64,000 nt of DNA from Atherix ibis (lineage: Eukaryota; Arthropoda; Insecta; Diptera; Athericidae): contig OY282610.1 of the NCBI GenBank assembly GCA_958298945.1, positions 24,824,233 to 24,888,232 on the forward strand, read 5' to 3'. The number at the start of each line of letters is the position of its first letter. Position 1 is the first letter of the stretch. Shown here piece by piece: positions 23,185-35,479 of the stretch. The notes under the pieces are model-generated. The model saw only the letters and a list, made by a program, of their open reading frames with translations. It did not search any database and had not been told where the DNA came from. A program made the translations under genes and the position numbers.

Positions 23185-23840
23185 TGAAGGTCATTGCACA
23201 TCTGCATTTCTTGAAATGATCGACTCGCTAGATTTTTTCTGCAATAAATCGATTTTAGCATGAACTGTGTGGCACAAAGCACCACATATTTATAAAATTA
23301 ATATCTTCCAATTTAGGCGACAAAAAATTCGTTGTCATCGGTCACCACTGACAGTAACTGCAATTTCTTGCTCATTTTGAAAAAAATAAGGAACGATGAT
23401 GCCATTGTGCCATACACCACACCAAACGGTCACTTTTTTCGGTTTTTCGGCTGTAGCTCAGTAATGACAATTTTTTTTACTTACCGATCCAGAGAGATGA
23501 GAATGATCCTCATCTGACAGGATGATTTGCTTGGAAAAATCAGCATAATTTTAAAGTTGTTCCAGAGCAAAATCAGCAAATTCACGGTATTTGCGATGCT
23601 CCAACAACTTTCATTTTTGTGTAATAGGAATTTTATAATGATGTAAGCCTAAATCCGACTGTAAAATACGTCATATTATTATGGCAAACCGTCTCGAATT
23701 TGGCTGTTTATCCACTCTTGCCTAAAGAGTAGTAATATTCTTGGAACTTTGACCGGATTTTCGTCTTATTGACACGTGAACATTGTGTAAAGGAATATTG
23801 TATTCAAAACCATCTACAGTTTAACGAATTGCAAAAAAAA
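23185..23840 (-). pseudogene. Tc3-like transposase fragment, minus strand
   Basis: Read on the minus strand. SIRRKSGQSSKNI near 23780 and RILQSDLGLHHYKIPITQK near 23660 fit the bipartite DNA-binding region (LGxSxxTxxRILxxDLGLxPYKI). YREFADFALEQL follows near 23580, then a peptide beginning LSDEDHSHLSGSVSKKN near 23510 with the first catalytic Asp, and KVTVWCGVWHNGIIVPYFF near 23400, then VTVSGDR. The C-terminal half with the second and third catalytic residues is missing. Stops and frameshifts are scattered. It belongs to the same broad group as the fragments at 2835, 30685, 31500, 39330, 44375, 48650 and 59725, nearest to the one at 30685-31440. Confidence 0.8.
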
Positions 23841-25779
23841 AAAAAAAAAAATTTCCACATTCCGGGGTATAGCGAGAATACAAGGCCGTGTGCTCGATAA
23901 GTTGCAATAAAAAAAATGAACAAATTTATTAAAAAAATTGGATAATACTGTATTCATACTAAATACAACTGACAGTGACAGAAGATTTGACAAACGGTAC
24001 ATTTGACAAAATATAAATCCTATGAGAAGACCCAATATTTATGTTATTATTTTTGATTATGCAAAATGCATAAATCCGCGTATAGAAAGGGTTTCTTAGG
24101 GTGTATATCCTAAAAATATTTCTTAAAAGTCCATATATGATATTAAAATTTACGCCAAAAACCATATTTACTCCTATAAAATTATCCTTTTTGGAATTGA
24201 ATAATTATCTCGAGTATAGAATTTATCATTTCAGAAAACTAGACGCATTTGAAAGAGTAATTTTTCAGATAAATTCATATAATGATACGAATCGAAGTAT
24301 ATTACAATACAAAAATACAATATTTTTTCCACTCGTAATACAAGCAAAATACAAAAACAAGATTCCAAACAATCTAGAGTCCTTCAAATTCATGTTAACA
24401 TGTATGCACATACAATCTCACTTAAAGAATATAATGAATAATATTTATTTTCGGTTGAGTTATTAATAAAAATATTTATAGTGCTCATAGCTCAGCACTT
24501 TCTATCTGGGCTTACCCTTAAAATTTAGTATGCTATCAATGTCACCGAAAATTACTTAACTTGAATTGATATGGATACGGTTTACGGGGAAAATATAAAT
24601 AATAAATTTCCAAAAAGGCCATAGAGCAAGATGGAGAGGGTGTGAGTGACAGGCAGAGAGATTGAGAATAATAGATACGGAAATAGATAAATATGAGATA
24701 GAAAGGACTAGAGGAAATGTGTATAGTATAAAGGGTGACAAGCAAACACACAAACGGTCTTAACCACGCGTCGCAAAAAAAAACCCATTTCGAATAGTCG
24801 AAAATCCATTCGAATACTCGTAATCCAATCGTACATGGGAATACGTACACTCGGAGAATAAAAATTCAGTTTGCACAATTTCATGGCAATAAATTATCGA
24901 ACATCATGCCTGACATTTGCTTGCAGCCCCCACAAATGACAGCAGGTAGCATAGTACAAAAAGTACGTGACAATGCCGAAAATACTAAAAGATATTGAAA
25001 ATTAATTATATCGATCAGTAATTAATAATTTAGTTTTGGTACCAATTCGAATGACATCGTTCAGAATAAATAACTATCGACTAAAGGTGAGAGAGTTCAT
25101 GTTGGTTTTTTGTTAAGGGTTGTTCTTTCACTTTTTTGTTGATGGTTTTTTCTTATTTATTTATTCAGCTTTTTTTCTGATCAATCATAATTTTCAATAA
25201 TATAAAATTTTACCTTCAAATTTATGAACGGAGAATACAACCCTTTGGATGGGCGCCCTTTCATTTATCTTTTATTTGCTATTTGCTAGAACTTTCTTTT
25301 TCTTGCGCGCCCCCCATTAAATAAAGACCAAAAATTATAAGGGCAAAAAGAAAGTACATAAAATAAAAGTAAAAATAAGAAGACAATTTTGCATTTGACT
25401 GAACTGCACTTGTGAACTGGCACACTTTGGCAAATATGATTCTTGCGATTTTTATTGCATGTAAGAAAAGCTTCCGATTCGCTATTGAAACTGAACTCGA
25501 TAGGGCACGTAAAAATGCAATTCTTACGAGAATATATAATTCTGACTTTAAACTAACTGGCAGGGATTTTTACAATATTTTATGACAAACTAAAAGTTGG
25601 CGTTATGATAGTATTCTGTAAGGGTTGGTTGGGCTGAAGAGTGGGAAGGGCTTGTTCACAATTTTAAAGAGTTAACGTTCTTTCTTTTTTCTTTTTTAGC
25701 TTTGACTTCATATCTACAACTACATACACATTGTAACAGGCAGATTTCTTATGACCAAGTCGTTACCACATCGGTGTTT
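23841..25779. other. AT-rich sequence without recognisable genes
   Basis: No element recognised. Open frames at 24101-24466 (plus) and 24542-24850 (minus) are compositionally biased and show no domain. A purine-rich patch lies at 24600-24715. Confidence 0.5.
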
Positions 25780-26320
25780 CTCTATTAACGAGTCATATTT
25801 TATTAACAGAGCAAGAGGTCTCTTAGCCAATTTCTCTTGCAAACACCGATGAGTTTTTATGAAGAAAGTGACGAAGGAGAATTTACGAACAAGAGGATTA
25901 TTTAGATAGGATAGGCGGGAATGAAACTTTTTATAACGAGAAACACATAAGTTATGATTAAAGGAATGGATTACATTGTTACAAAACATAAAATGGAGCA
26001 TCAGCGACTTTAAATTGTACTGTAAAATGCCAGTTTTGATCTATTGCCTATTAGTCTAAACGATAATGTTTGTTAAGTTCGAGTCCTTTTAATTTCATGT
26101 GATGATTCCAAGTAAGTTCCAAGTAGCGTACTTTGTCGTTTGTTGGAATTGTGTTGCTTATAAGTCATATTGGAATGGGTGGTTCTTTGCAGAGCGTAAC
26201 ACTCTTCTGCTCATTTACCATCACTCATCACCTCTTAAACCAGTCGTGAAGTATTTGAATATGGGATAGTAGATCCCTGTGCATTATCGCTGATGATTTA
26301 AAGAGCCCTAGAATGGGGTA
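25780..26320 (-). pseudogene. Jockey-like retrotransposon remnant, minus strand
   Basis: Read on the minus strand. ILHDWFKR near 26240 and VMVNEQKSVTLCKEPPIPI near 26190 match the WxxKWxxxxNxxKS block. VRYLELTWNHHMKLK near 26110 matches the YLGLxLDxxLTWxxHI block. After a deletion, NNVIHSFNHN and KFHSRLSYLNNPLVRKFS (25870-25980) match the C-terminal end of Jockey ORF2. The intervening WTYG block is absent here. It lies against the three R1-clade copies, on the opposite strand. Confidence 0.75.
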
Positions 26321-26339
26321 TGCCAAAAACAAACTCCAA

Positions 26340-27055
26340 AGGAAATTAGGTACTAGAGATGGCCTCATGGTTGAATCTAGACGTTACTAACTCCGGACAT
26401 ACTCCCAGTTTCCGTCGGCGTGGCTGCATAGGAACGATTCCAGGTATCACTGAAGCACTGACCGGGAGCTATTGTATGAGACGGCAGATGGAACTTTTCG
26501 AAAAAGAGTCACCTCGGGGGCAGCACAGGGGTCTATACTAGGGCCCGAACCTGTGAAATATACTGTACGACGGTATTCTGCTTCCTTGATGGATATGCCA
26601 ACGACATTGCTATGGTTATAGCCACTCGAAATGATGAGTAGGACTAAAGAAAGCTCAACCAAGTTATGCGGTGTACTTCAGCGTGGTTAAGAATGAATGA
26701 ATTAAATTAAGCAGCTAAGAAAACCGAGATGGTTTTGCTAACTAAAAGGCAAATACCTTCAGTGATGGAGTTTCTAATAGGAGACGAGATTATTCCAGCT
26801 CAGCCAGCCATAAAATATTTTGGAGTTCGACTGGATATGAAGATGACATACTAGACGCTACTGATTCAAGCTGTCACTGAGAAAGCTGGCCAATACCACA
26901 TTCGTATACGGCTGATGCTCTGAAGAAATAAAACTATCAGAAACATGTGGCTGTAATATAGAGAAGAGGTGCCCTTAGAATGGCTTGTTCCCGTGGGATG
27001 ATATCTGAACCCGCAATTTTAGTGAATGAAACAGTGATACCCATTGATCCAGTGA
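26340..27055 (+). pseudogene. R1-clade retrotransposon copy 1, internally deleted
   Basis: SGHTPSFRRRGCIGTIPGIT near 26390 resembles the endonuclease-domain block NxGxxPTFRRG...SxxDVT of R1-clade ORF2. It is joined directly to late reverse transcriptase sequence: RRQMELFEKESPRGQHRGLY near 26480 and NILYDGILL near 26560 (the GxxQGSxLGPxLWNxxYDGxL block). ARNDE-like remains and the RRGALRMACSRGMISEPAIL peptide near 26963 follow, then VIPIDP, the block after the polymerase. The catalytic centre is degraded. It ends at the start of copy 2. No 3' UTR is present, so copy 2 appears to have inserted into it or replaced its end. Confidence 0.7.
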
Positions 27056-28575
27056 TACCATCATTAAGAATGCGTTTAAGTCGGCCCGCTGGGACCGAGT
27101 CTTGGAGGCATGGGGGTGCCCTACTACCTACGGAGGATGGTCAGATCATACTTCAGTGACCGACTACTATACTACGAGACGGTGGATGGACCAACGGAGT
27201 ATGGGGTCACGGGAGAGGTACCTCAGGGCTCTGTCCTGGGGCAACTCTTGTGGAACGTCATGTACGACGGCCTACTCCATCTGGAATTACCGCCGAACAC
27301 AACACTCGTGGCTTTCGCGGACGACGTAGCGGTTGTCCTTGTAGCCAAACACCTGGAGGAACTGGAACCGCATTCTCCACCACCATCCGGAGGATAAGAC
27401 AGTGGATGACATTGGCAGACCTGTCTTTGGCGGAAAATAAGACCGAGGCACTCCTTGTGAGTAGCCGGAAGAAAATGGAGACCATCACCATACGAGTAGG
27501 TGACCACGACATCCAGTCGCTACCCTACATCCGCTATCTAGGAGTGGTCTTGGATGCCAGACTCAACTACAAGGAGCACATCTCCAGCGTCAGCAGAAAG
27601 GCATCAGCAGTACAGGGTGCGCTTTCGCGGATAATGCCCAATATCGGAGGCCCCAGGCAAATCCGAAGGCGACTACTGGCAACTGTAGTTACCTCCGTCC
27701 TGCTATAGGGAGCACCAGTGTGGGCGAATTCGCTAAAGTTAACAACATACCGCAAGACAATGTCATCAGTCCAGCGGCTCTCAGCGATCAGAGTAGCATC
27801 AGCATACCGAACGATATCACACGATCCGGTCAACGTCGTGGCATCATGCCCACCAACATCGTAGGAAGAAGGAAAAGCGGCGAAAGGTCCTCTGTGAAGT
27901 GGAGAGACCCGAGAGTCTTCGCCTCTGGCAAGAGAGATGGGACAGCTTGACGAAGGGTCGGTGGACTCATCGGCTGATCCCAGCTGTCACCAAGTGGGTC
28001 ACTCGCGTGCACGGGGAAGTCGGGTATTACATCACCCAACTCTTGACTGGGCATGGATGCTTTCGGGCATACTTGCACAGATTCAACAGAACTGACTCCC
28101 CAAACTGTCATCACTGCCGCGATGTGATCGAAGATGCAGAACACGTATTCTTCTAATGCCCCTTCTACGAGGGGACATGAGCAGATCTGGAGAAAAATCT
28201 GGACCGTTCCATCAGTCCAGAAAACATAGTGGAGTGCATGCTGAAGAGCCGATCGGCTTGGAACAGAGTTGCAGACAGAGTACGCGGAATCTTTAATTAA
28301 GGGTCTTCGGACCACGTACGAAGAATAGGCCGCGAGGCGTCATAATACCGGGACAGTAATAATATTAAATAAGAACGCCCCGGCGAAGTAGTATCTACAA
28401 AGAGTGCCGCCGGGGAGCCATCGTTCCGGGAGCAAGGGTAGAGGTACAGGTAGGTTTTAGCGAGGTAAAAATCCCACATAAATCGCCTGGCAGGTAGAAG
28501 GTCTTCCAGGCGAGTACCTTTTGAAGGTTTTCCCCTGTACCTCATTAATCTAAACTTAAAAAAAGAAAAAAAAAT
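27056..28575 (+). pseudogene. R1-clade retrotransposon copy 2, 5'-truncated, best preserved
   Basis: It begins in reverse transcriptase motif A (IIKNAFKSARWDRVLEAWG near 27056; the usual Asp before VKNAF is lost). After a frameshift it runs through GEVPQGSVLGQLLWNVMYDG and the active-site block LVAFADDVAVVLVAKH near 27310, with both Asp kept. Another frame carries LADLSLAENKTEALLVSS, RYLGVVLDARLNYKEHIS and RLLATVVTSVLL, ending at a TAG near 27706. KWVTRVHGEVGYYITQLLTG and CHHCRDVIEDAEHVFF near 28104 are the C-terminal Cys/His knuckle, intact except for a stop before the last Cys. A GC-rich 3' UTR (28300-28555) ends in an A-rich tail at 28556-28576. The GC content is far above the surroundings, in keeping with a younger insertion. 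Confidence 0.88.
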
Positions 28576-29100
28576 ACCCATCAAGAACGGAAGTGGATAT
28601 ATGAGCTGAAGAAAGGCCTATGATCTGAAAAGGCGATAACAAAAGCTAGAGAAGAAACTCTCAGTAGGTGGTAATACCGATGGGATAACAAGACCAGCGC
28701 AAGTTGCGTAAAAATACTGATACGAAAATTGAAAGAATGGCTAGACCGAAGACATGGGGACGTGGATTATAACCTCACACAGTTTCTGAATACTTCCATA
28801 AGTATTTATTCTGGATGGGTAAAACTGGGAGCCCAGAATATCCGTATGGAGATAGCACTGAAAACGATGCGTGTGATACGTTCTTCCAGTATAATAGATG
28901 GACAGCGAAAAAAAGATACTGGAGTCAGGAATATAAAAAGAGCTAAAACCAAAAAAAGCCAAATAAAGACTCCACCTTGAAGTGATGTAAACGCGATGCC
29001 AAGGTTGTTTTTAAAACATCACACCGGAAGAGGGGGAAGTTTTTAGTGGGTATGATTCTCACACACCTGAACATAATGCACTTTCCCCCATTGTAAAAAA
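28576..29100 (+). pseudogene. R1-clade retrotransposon copy 3, 3' fragment
   Basis: It starts straight after the tail of copy 2. AREETLSRW near 28645 and KEWLDRRHGDVDYNLTQFL near 28735 match the region just upstream of the R1-clade Cys/His knuckle. The knuckle itself is replaced by unrelated text and a 3' UTR with GGAAGTTTTTAGTGGGTATG near 29034, then an A run near 29094-29103. It has the same orientation as copies 1 and 2. Confidence 0.8.
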
Positions 29101-29103
29101 AAT

Positions 29104-30684
29104 ATATATTGTATATTTTTTTCTATTGAAAAATAATAGAAAATAAAAATATATCAAAATTATTATCTCTTAAAGAAAATATTGTGTCTGAGTCTTTTTG
29201 TGAATAATTGTTGTTTGGTTTAACGTTCAATTTCGATTTAACGTTCAACTTTCAACAGGATATTCACCAAAATATACTTACAAATCATTATTATGATTAT
29301 TTCGTATTTGATATTCGAAAATTATTTGCTTGATTAAAAAATATTGTCAATAAACAAACATTTTCCAAATCGATGACTTTATCTTTAATTAAAAAAATTT
29401 CCCAAGAAATACTTTAAATTTTGAATTAATCCAATTAATAAAAATGTTAGAAAGCAAAATTTCAAACTTCTTTTTTCGTTGATATTATAGAAAATTATAT
29501 TTTGCTATAATTTAGCAAACTTTTCTCTTCTTTTTATCTACATGACTGTCATCTGGTGAGAGTGCTTGTGAAATGTGTGCTGAAAAACTGCGATTATTGG
29601 CAATATTTTCCTTTCAATCTGATTGATTTATGATCAGCTCCATTTATCTTGTTGCCTACTTCAATAATATTATATATTATCTGTATGAGTCGTGTTTATA
29701 TTGTTCAATAAGGAGTAAAAAAAAATTTCCCAATACGAAATTATGTCAACGCAATTCGTTTGCGTTCTACCCGAAAAACCAATTTCAAAAAATTATGTCA
29801 TCTCCAAACGAAAAAGGATACCAAAAGTAAGAAATAAAATAAATTTTAAGTGGTAAATAATATCTTTCATAATTTCCATTTTAATCTTGATGATATCAAA
29901 GTAACTTTTATTAATTTGATGTGAAAAATTGAAATTATCATTTTCAAGAAACTTATTTAATTGATCCAATCTACGAGTTGTATGAATTTTTTGATAATTA
30001 TCCCCAATATTGAATCGATTTGAAAGTCTAATTTTTCCGCTGTGTTTGTTTATTGGTTTTTCAATTTTGTTTATTTTAATTTGACTCGTTATTGAATTGA
30101 CTAACTCTGAATAACTGAATAACTGATGATGATTACATATAATGTTGATGGTGTATTGACGATGATGGTTAATGGTAATGATTCTTGTATTTATGGTAAA
30201 GTTTCTCATTCATAATTAAATAATTTTCCAATTAAAAGGAATTCTCCATTTTGCCATTAGCATTTATTTCTATTTAATTTGTTTATTTACATTATTCCAG
30301 AAAATTGACTTCGAAGAGTAAATTCAGTTTATTTGGCAATTTAAATATTCGAATTTATTTTATTGTAATTTTTTTTTTGATTTTGTTTTTTTTAACGTTT
30401 TTCAATTTGAATTATTTCTATTAATTGAAGGGATTTATTTTATTTTTTGTATTGATCAATTTTTGATTTTTTTCAATGTAGAATAATTTATTTCTAGTTG
30501 CGAAATGATAATTTTGCAGAGAAATGTTCTTGAAATTTTTCGATAGAACCGAACTAGCGCTTATCCTACACATATCATATGAGAGATGGCAGAATAATAA
30601 TTTGGACATTTTCCAAAACAAAACAAAATACTTTTACAAAAAATACCAAATTTGTAAAAGTGTATAATTTTTTTTATTTAAATC
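29104..30684. other. AT-rich sequence without recognisable genes
   Basis: No element recognised. The minus-strand open frame at 29793-30209 (138 codons) is rich in Ile, Asn and Lys and has no domain I can see. It is most likely a chance frame in AT-rich DNA. Confidence 0.5.
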
Positions 30685-31440
30685 AATAAATCACTGCTTG
30701 CCACGACTGCGTTGTGAGTGATCCATGCGAGAGGTCCAATATTGATCCACTTTTTCGAGAATCTCGGCTGGTACGTGTATCTCACTAATAACACGTGTAA
30801 TGATGTCTTCTAAGACTGAAAGTAACGTTGGTTTATCGACATAGATGAGTGATTTGAGATAGCCCCATAAAAAATAGGCGTCAAATCGCACGATCTAGGC
30901 GGTAAACTCATCGGTACAACACGTACTCATCTCTCAATATGTCCATTGTTTTACGTGGTCGATGGGTTTTGTTGAAATCACATGTCTTGCATTTTGAGCA
31001 AAAAAGAGTTCGGAATAATCGAGCGATAGTAGGCGCTATTAACGTTGCAGGCAGCATCATATTTTAAGAAATAAACAACGATGATTCCACGAGCCCACAA
31101 ACCGCACCAAACAGTTCATTTTTCCGGATGCAATGGCAGTGGTTGTTCATCAGACCAAATGCGACAAATTTGCTTATTCGCATACGCATTTAACCAAAAA
31201 TGAGCTTCGTCGCTGAACGCAACTTTTTGCTTAAAAAAACGGATTTTCTTCAAGTTGTTCTACTCACCGAATATTCGACACTTTGGCAGGTCTTCCCTTC
31301 ATGCTGTATTATTTCCAGACCAAGTAAAATCTTTCACATAGTCGAGTAAGACAATCCCAATTGCTGTGAATGGTGACGGATGGACAAATCGCGGTCTTCA
31401 CCAACACTGGACGCACATGGGTTTGTGATTTGAAACAAAA
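30685..31440 (-). pseudogene. Tc3-like transposase, minus strand, most of the catalytic domain
   Basis: Read on the minus strand from 31440 to 30691. RDLSIRHHSQQLGLSYST near 31400 is the DNA-binding part. KLRSATKLIFG and NAYANKQICRIWSDEQPL near 31170 correspond to SDEAHFWLNxYxNKQxCRIW, with the first Asp region broken by a frameshift. PEKMNCLVRFVGSWNHRC near 31100 replaces PEKxTVWCGxWxGGIIG. The WFQQDGAT block is not readable. The end FDAYFLWGYLKSLIYVDKPT, then VISEIHVPAEILEKVDQYW, is open from 30891 to 30691 and carries the FFLWGYVKDxVYADKP signature plus the C-terminal helix. It is non-functional, and faces the plus-strand fragment at 31500. Confidence 0.8.
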
Positions 31441-31499
31441 TCACCCGACACATTTTCAATAGTTTAAGTACTAAATAATGCGTAAAAATTATCAAAAAT

Positions 31500-31870
31500 T
31501 TCTACAAAAGAAGTTATTTCTTCAGCGATGATAAGGCACCAAAAAACCCACAAGTAATTTTAAGAAGCCATTGTATCCGCGAAAAGTGACTGACTTGTAT
31601 GCATTTTAGTCTCGAGGTGTGTTTTTCAAAATGAAGAAAGAGAGACATCAGTTACAGTGAATTATGAACGATATAACCATAAATAACAAACTATTTTGGG
31701 CCTTAAATTTAAAATTCTGATCTCAACTGTATGTGGTTTTAGCAAAATAGCAACATAAGCCACACAATTAGATAAATTATAAAGTAAAAATTGTGAAAAA
31801 TTCCTATGGCGCATAATTACGAGGTTTCGTAATGCGAATTGGCCTTAAAGATTTGGCATCATTAAATTTT
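31500..31870 (+). pseudogene. Tc3-like transposase fragment, plus strand, internally deleted
   Basis: YFFSDDKAPKNPQVILRS near 31520 shows the first catalytic Asp region (FFSDE) fused by a deletion to the ENPQVI stretch that normally lies about 20 residues later. HFSLEVCFSK and the TSVTVNYERYNHK-like stretch near 31645 follow. CMWF and SHTI near 31730-31765 are remains of the MWFQQDGATSHT block with a stop between. It is head-to-head with the minus-strand fragment ending at 31440. Confidence 0.65.
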
Positions 31871-31952
31871 ATTTTATAGAGCAATATAAAAAATTAAGTT
31901 TATACTAATAATTTTTAAACTTTAGCATAGTTCAAAAATAAAATTCCTCAAG

Positions 31953-32128
31953 TAACAACCAAATAATATCCCGAAACTATTGGAAAGATTATCAAAAATG
32001 CGACAACGCATTTCAGGATTTTGGAGAAATTTGTGGTGTTTATGGTGAAGATACTGTTCGGTTACTGCTGTTCGTTGTCGCAATTTCGATAATCTTTCCG
32101 ATAGTTTCGGGATATTATTTGGTTGTTA
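31953..32128. repeat. 56-bp near-perfect inverted repeat inside a mariner relic
   Basis: Arms 31953-32008 and 32073-32128 match as reverse complements at 53 of 56 positions. Each outer end begins TAACAACCAAATAATATCCC when read inward. The 64-nt loop and the following sequence carry mariner peptide text. The right arm occupies the place where the mariner DNA-binding domain should encode about 20 residues, so the left arm is probably an inverted copy of mariner sequence. Confidence 0.9.
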
Positions 32129-32430
32129 ATAAAAATAGATTCTATTCAGGTCATTCAAATACCCAAAAAAGTGATAAAATTTTTAAAAAAAAATTATCAA
32201 GACCGTCATATGACCAGTCATGACATAGCTTAGGAATTAAAGATTTTGCAACAAACTGTTCTAAACCATTTGCAAAAGGCTGGATTTAACAACAAAAAAA
32301 CTCGTCGGTTTGGTGCCATATGAATTGTATGTAAACCGACCTAATATCTGTGACACGCTGCTGAAGCGCAATAAAATTGAGCTGCTTCTGAGCGAATCGT
32401 AACTCACGATTGAAAATAGGTAAAATACGA
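32015..32430 (+). pseudogene. Mariner transposase N-terminal fragment (family D)
   Basis: EICGVYGEDTV near 32023 fits the xICxVYGxDA start of a mariner helix-turn-helix region. DKIFKK near 32176, DIAELKILQQTVLNHLQKAG-like text from 32222 and a KRNKIELLLSE-like stretch near 32370 fit the second helix-turn-helix and linker (TSYDIAEELxIxxxTVLxHLKKAG; LLKRNExEPFLxRI). The catalytic domain is absent. The peptide pattern differs from families A, B and C, so it is a fourth mariner lineage. Frameshifts and stops are frequent. Confidence 0.6.
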
Positions 32431-35400
32431 CAATATCACTCGAGAAAGATCATAGAAAAAGAGAGTCAAACAACCATAAACATTTTCAGGACTGATGGAC
32501 GGCTAATAAGGTATATGGTGGGACTAGAAGGTATGAGATTTGAATACTCTAATTTAAGCGTATCTATTTTACTTAAAAAGCGCCACGACTATTTTTACTA
32601 ATCAATATTTATACAATAATTTTTTTATTTATCTTTTAGCTTCAGTTACATGCACACACTTTCACAGTACACACTGTGAAACAGTTCACCGATCAAAAAA
32701 ATTCGGCTCAAATAGGAAAAAGAGTAAACTGCATGAATAGAAACAGCAACAAGAGCCCAGCACCCAACAAAACAAAACTTTTTTGATCTTTTTGATTTAA
32801 ACTCATTATCTCATCTGAATAATCTTTATCTTTTTTGATTTAATTTATGAACTGTAGATGTCAGAATAATCACCAAAAGAAAAACCAACAAATTAGAATC
32901 TTAACCTTTTGAACAATAATCTACTTTAGATGGCAGCAGAAGTACACGACTATTATGAGCACATTATCATAGAGGTCAGGTCAGTAAATTGGAAGTCGTC
33001 AAACTTGTTCATATGATTGGCTGAATTAATTCATTTTATTGTTTTTTTTTTTCAAATTTATTTCAAAATAATGTAGATTTTTTATTTTAGTAAATCTTTT
33101 CAGTTGTTTTACCTATTCTGGAGAAAAATTCATTAATTCCACAACTACCCGTAGTGGAATAAAAAAAAATTCATCTTATAAATTACAACAATAAACTTTG
33201 AGAAAAAAAAATACCAATCCAAAAGCAAATCAAAACCCAACAATTATATAATTGCATTCCATCTCAGATGTTATGGACTTAAAATAGCAAAAAGGAAAAG
33301 TTTCCTTTTCCATTACTATGCATCTTAATGTCCAAGAAAATCGTTTTGCCATCTTCTTCTATTTAAAATTGCATAGTCCATTCGCAAAAAATAACACGAC
33401 AGGAAAAACTTATTTAAAAAGTAAAAAATAAATAGACTTCTTGAATGTAATAGTAAAAAAATGAAACGCTGTATTTGAGTAGAAAAGTAATTATTTTAAA
33501 ATAAAAAGTGTTTCCTTGTACAACAATGTTGATTCTGTCAACAGTTTCCGCTATTTCTTACGACCCTTTTGAAACAGCAAAATATCCACAATACTTATGA
33601 ATTTTTTTTTCATTTTATTTCAAAGGATTCACAGATAGAAATAAAGGGATTTTATTAATTGTATCGTTAGTCATCATTAATTACGTAATTTCCCTTTGAA
33701 AAGGATTGAATAGAAAAATGGCGAAAATGACTTTGTCATTAGAAAATTTGCAACAACAAAAAACAACAAAAAAAAAACAAATAAAAACTGAAAGGAAAAA
33801 ATTAGCAGGTCCTTTTTATAGCTTAGACATTTCCATATTAATATTTCTTCCATAATAACTCATTTCGAGATGTCTAGATTTTTTATTGTAAAATTGTGAA
33901 AAATGACAATCTTTTCTCTTAGTTTAAAATTGTAATTTTCTTTTCGAAAAAAAAAAATCTCCTTAAAAAAATACCTTCATTATTTCTACCAAGTATATTC
34001 CCTTACTTACCATCTTTCTGAATACATCTTTCGTCGTTGCTAGTTTCCATCTTAAGAGGATGTAAATATTTTAATATTTTTTTTTTTTTTAGGAATATTG
34101 ATCGTTACTCCTTTTTAAACTATATAATAATCGTGCGCCCACAATTAATTTTATATAATAATCACAAATATAAATGGTCCCGCATTTTCCATTTGAATTA
34201 GTTTTAACCGAAAAGTAAATAGGAAATAACAGAGTAATGGTATTCATTTCCATTTAAAAGCTTTCTTCATTCTTTCACATCCGTTTCTGAGACAGCCATT
34301 CAAATGGGTTCTGATTAGGCACGATAAATCTTATATGGCTTTCTTATAAGTAAATTTTTTTTATCCTTAACTTTTCCATACATAAAATGTATTTATTTTT
34401 TTCTTATGTATTTTCAGCATTTTTGTCTCCTCGTTTTTTATGTTCTTTTCCTTTTAGTCTCTGATGCTTTATGATATGGCCGTTCATTGGTTATTTTTCT
34501 TGGCTCCATTTTGATTTTATGTCATGTTTAGTGAACACATTTTAATTTTATTTGTAATCATTTCTCTTTATTAAACGACACCGGTACTTATTCGATATTG
34601 TATTCATCTCAACATCGTTAATAGTATCTAATTTTAACCAAACACCCTTACAGCTCATTCTCCACACACTTCAAGTAAAAATCTTGTCAATTTATCTTCA
34701 AGTCAAGTAAGTATTCAATACTAACCGCCCTCATATCGAATATTCAATACAATTTGATTGTCACAACCCCCAATGACATGCAAATCAATTTTCGGTAACA
34801 ATAATAGATACTACTTAATTCCCATTATAGGCCGATAATGTTTGAAGGCCTATCTTGAGGGCTCATCATTTGAAGACCAATCAGAACATCCATCAAATAC
34901 AAAAGCCTTAATATCCTGAGAAGTTCTCCTTTCCGTTGGATTGATTATTTCGGTGTCCATTAGAGAAAGTTTTTTCGGTTTTTTTTTCGTTCGTCTTCCT
35001 CTCTTTTCTTCCGTTTTGCAAACCTAAAGAGAGATAGCAGGGGATACCATACATACATGTAATTGTAAGGGTGGCTAATAAATAATAAGTCCAATACAAA
35101 ATACTTTTCGTTAAAGCTTTAATAACTTTTAACCTATGAATGGGGTAAAATTATACACTGATAACAATAGACTTGTCACTTTGTGGTTTTTTAGGATTAT
35201 ATCCTTGAAATATTGTTATTTATTCTATGAGGACATATATGCATTCAAATATTATATATTCTTAAGTCTTTTAATAAAATTCTTTTTCTTTTCATAAAAT
35301 TCTGTTCTCGCTTTATATTAAATAATTTTTTATTTTCCATATTTTATATTATTTCTTCACTTGAATTTGAGATAAAAAACAATATTCCGCAATTATCAAG

Positions 35401-35479
35401 TAGTTAATTTTTTATATTACATATTTTTAACTGATAATTATAAAATATAAATTCTATTAAATATTCGTTTTGTGAACTG
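32431..35479. other. AT-rich sequence without recognisable genes
   Basis: Long stretch with A and T runs and scattered short open frames; none resembles a known protein. No element ends or RNA genes were recognised. It could be intron or intergenic DNA. Confidence 0.5.

Noticed and set aside
24101..24466. 121-codon plus-strand open frame
   Set aside because: Low-complexity composition without any recognisable motif.
29793..30209. 138-codon minus-strand open frame
   Set aside because: Strong Ile/Asn/Lys bias and no domain; expected by chance in such AT-rich DNA.
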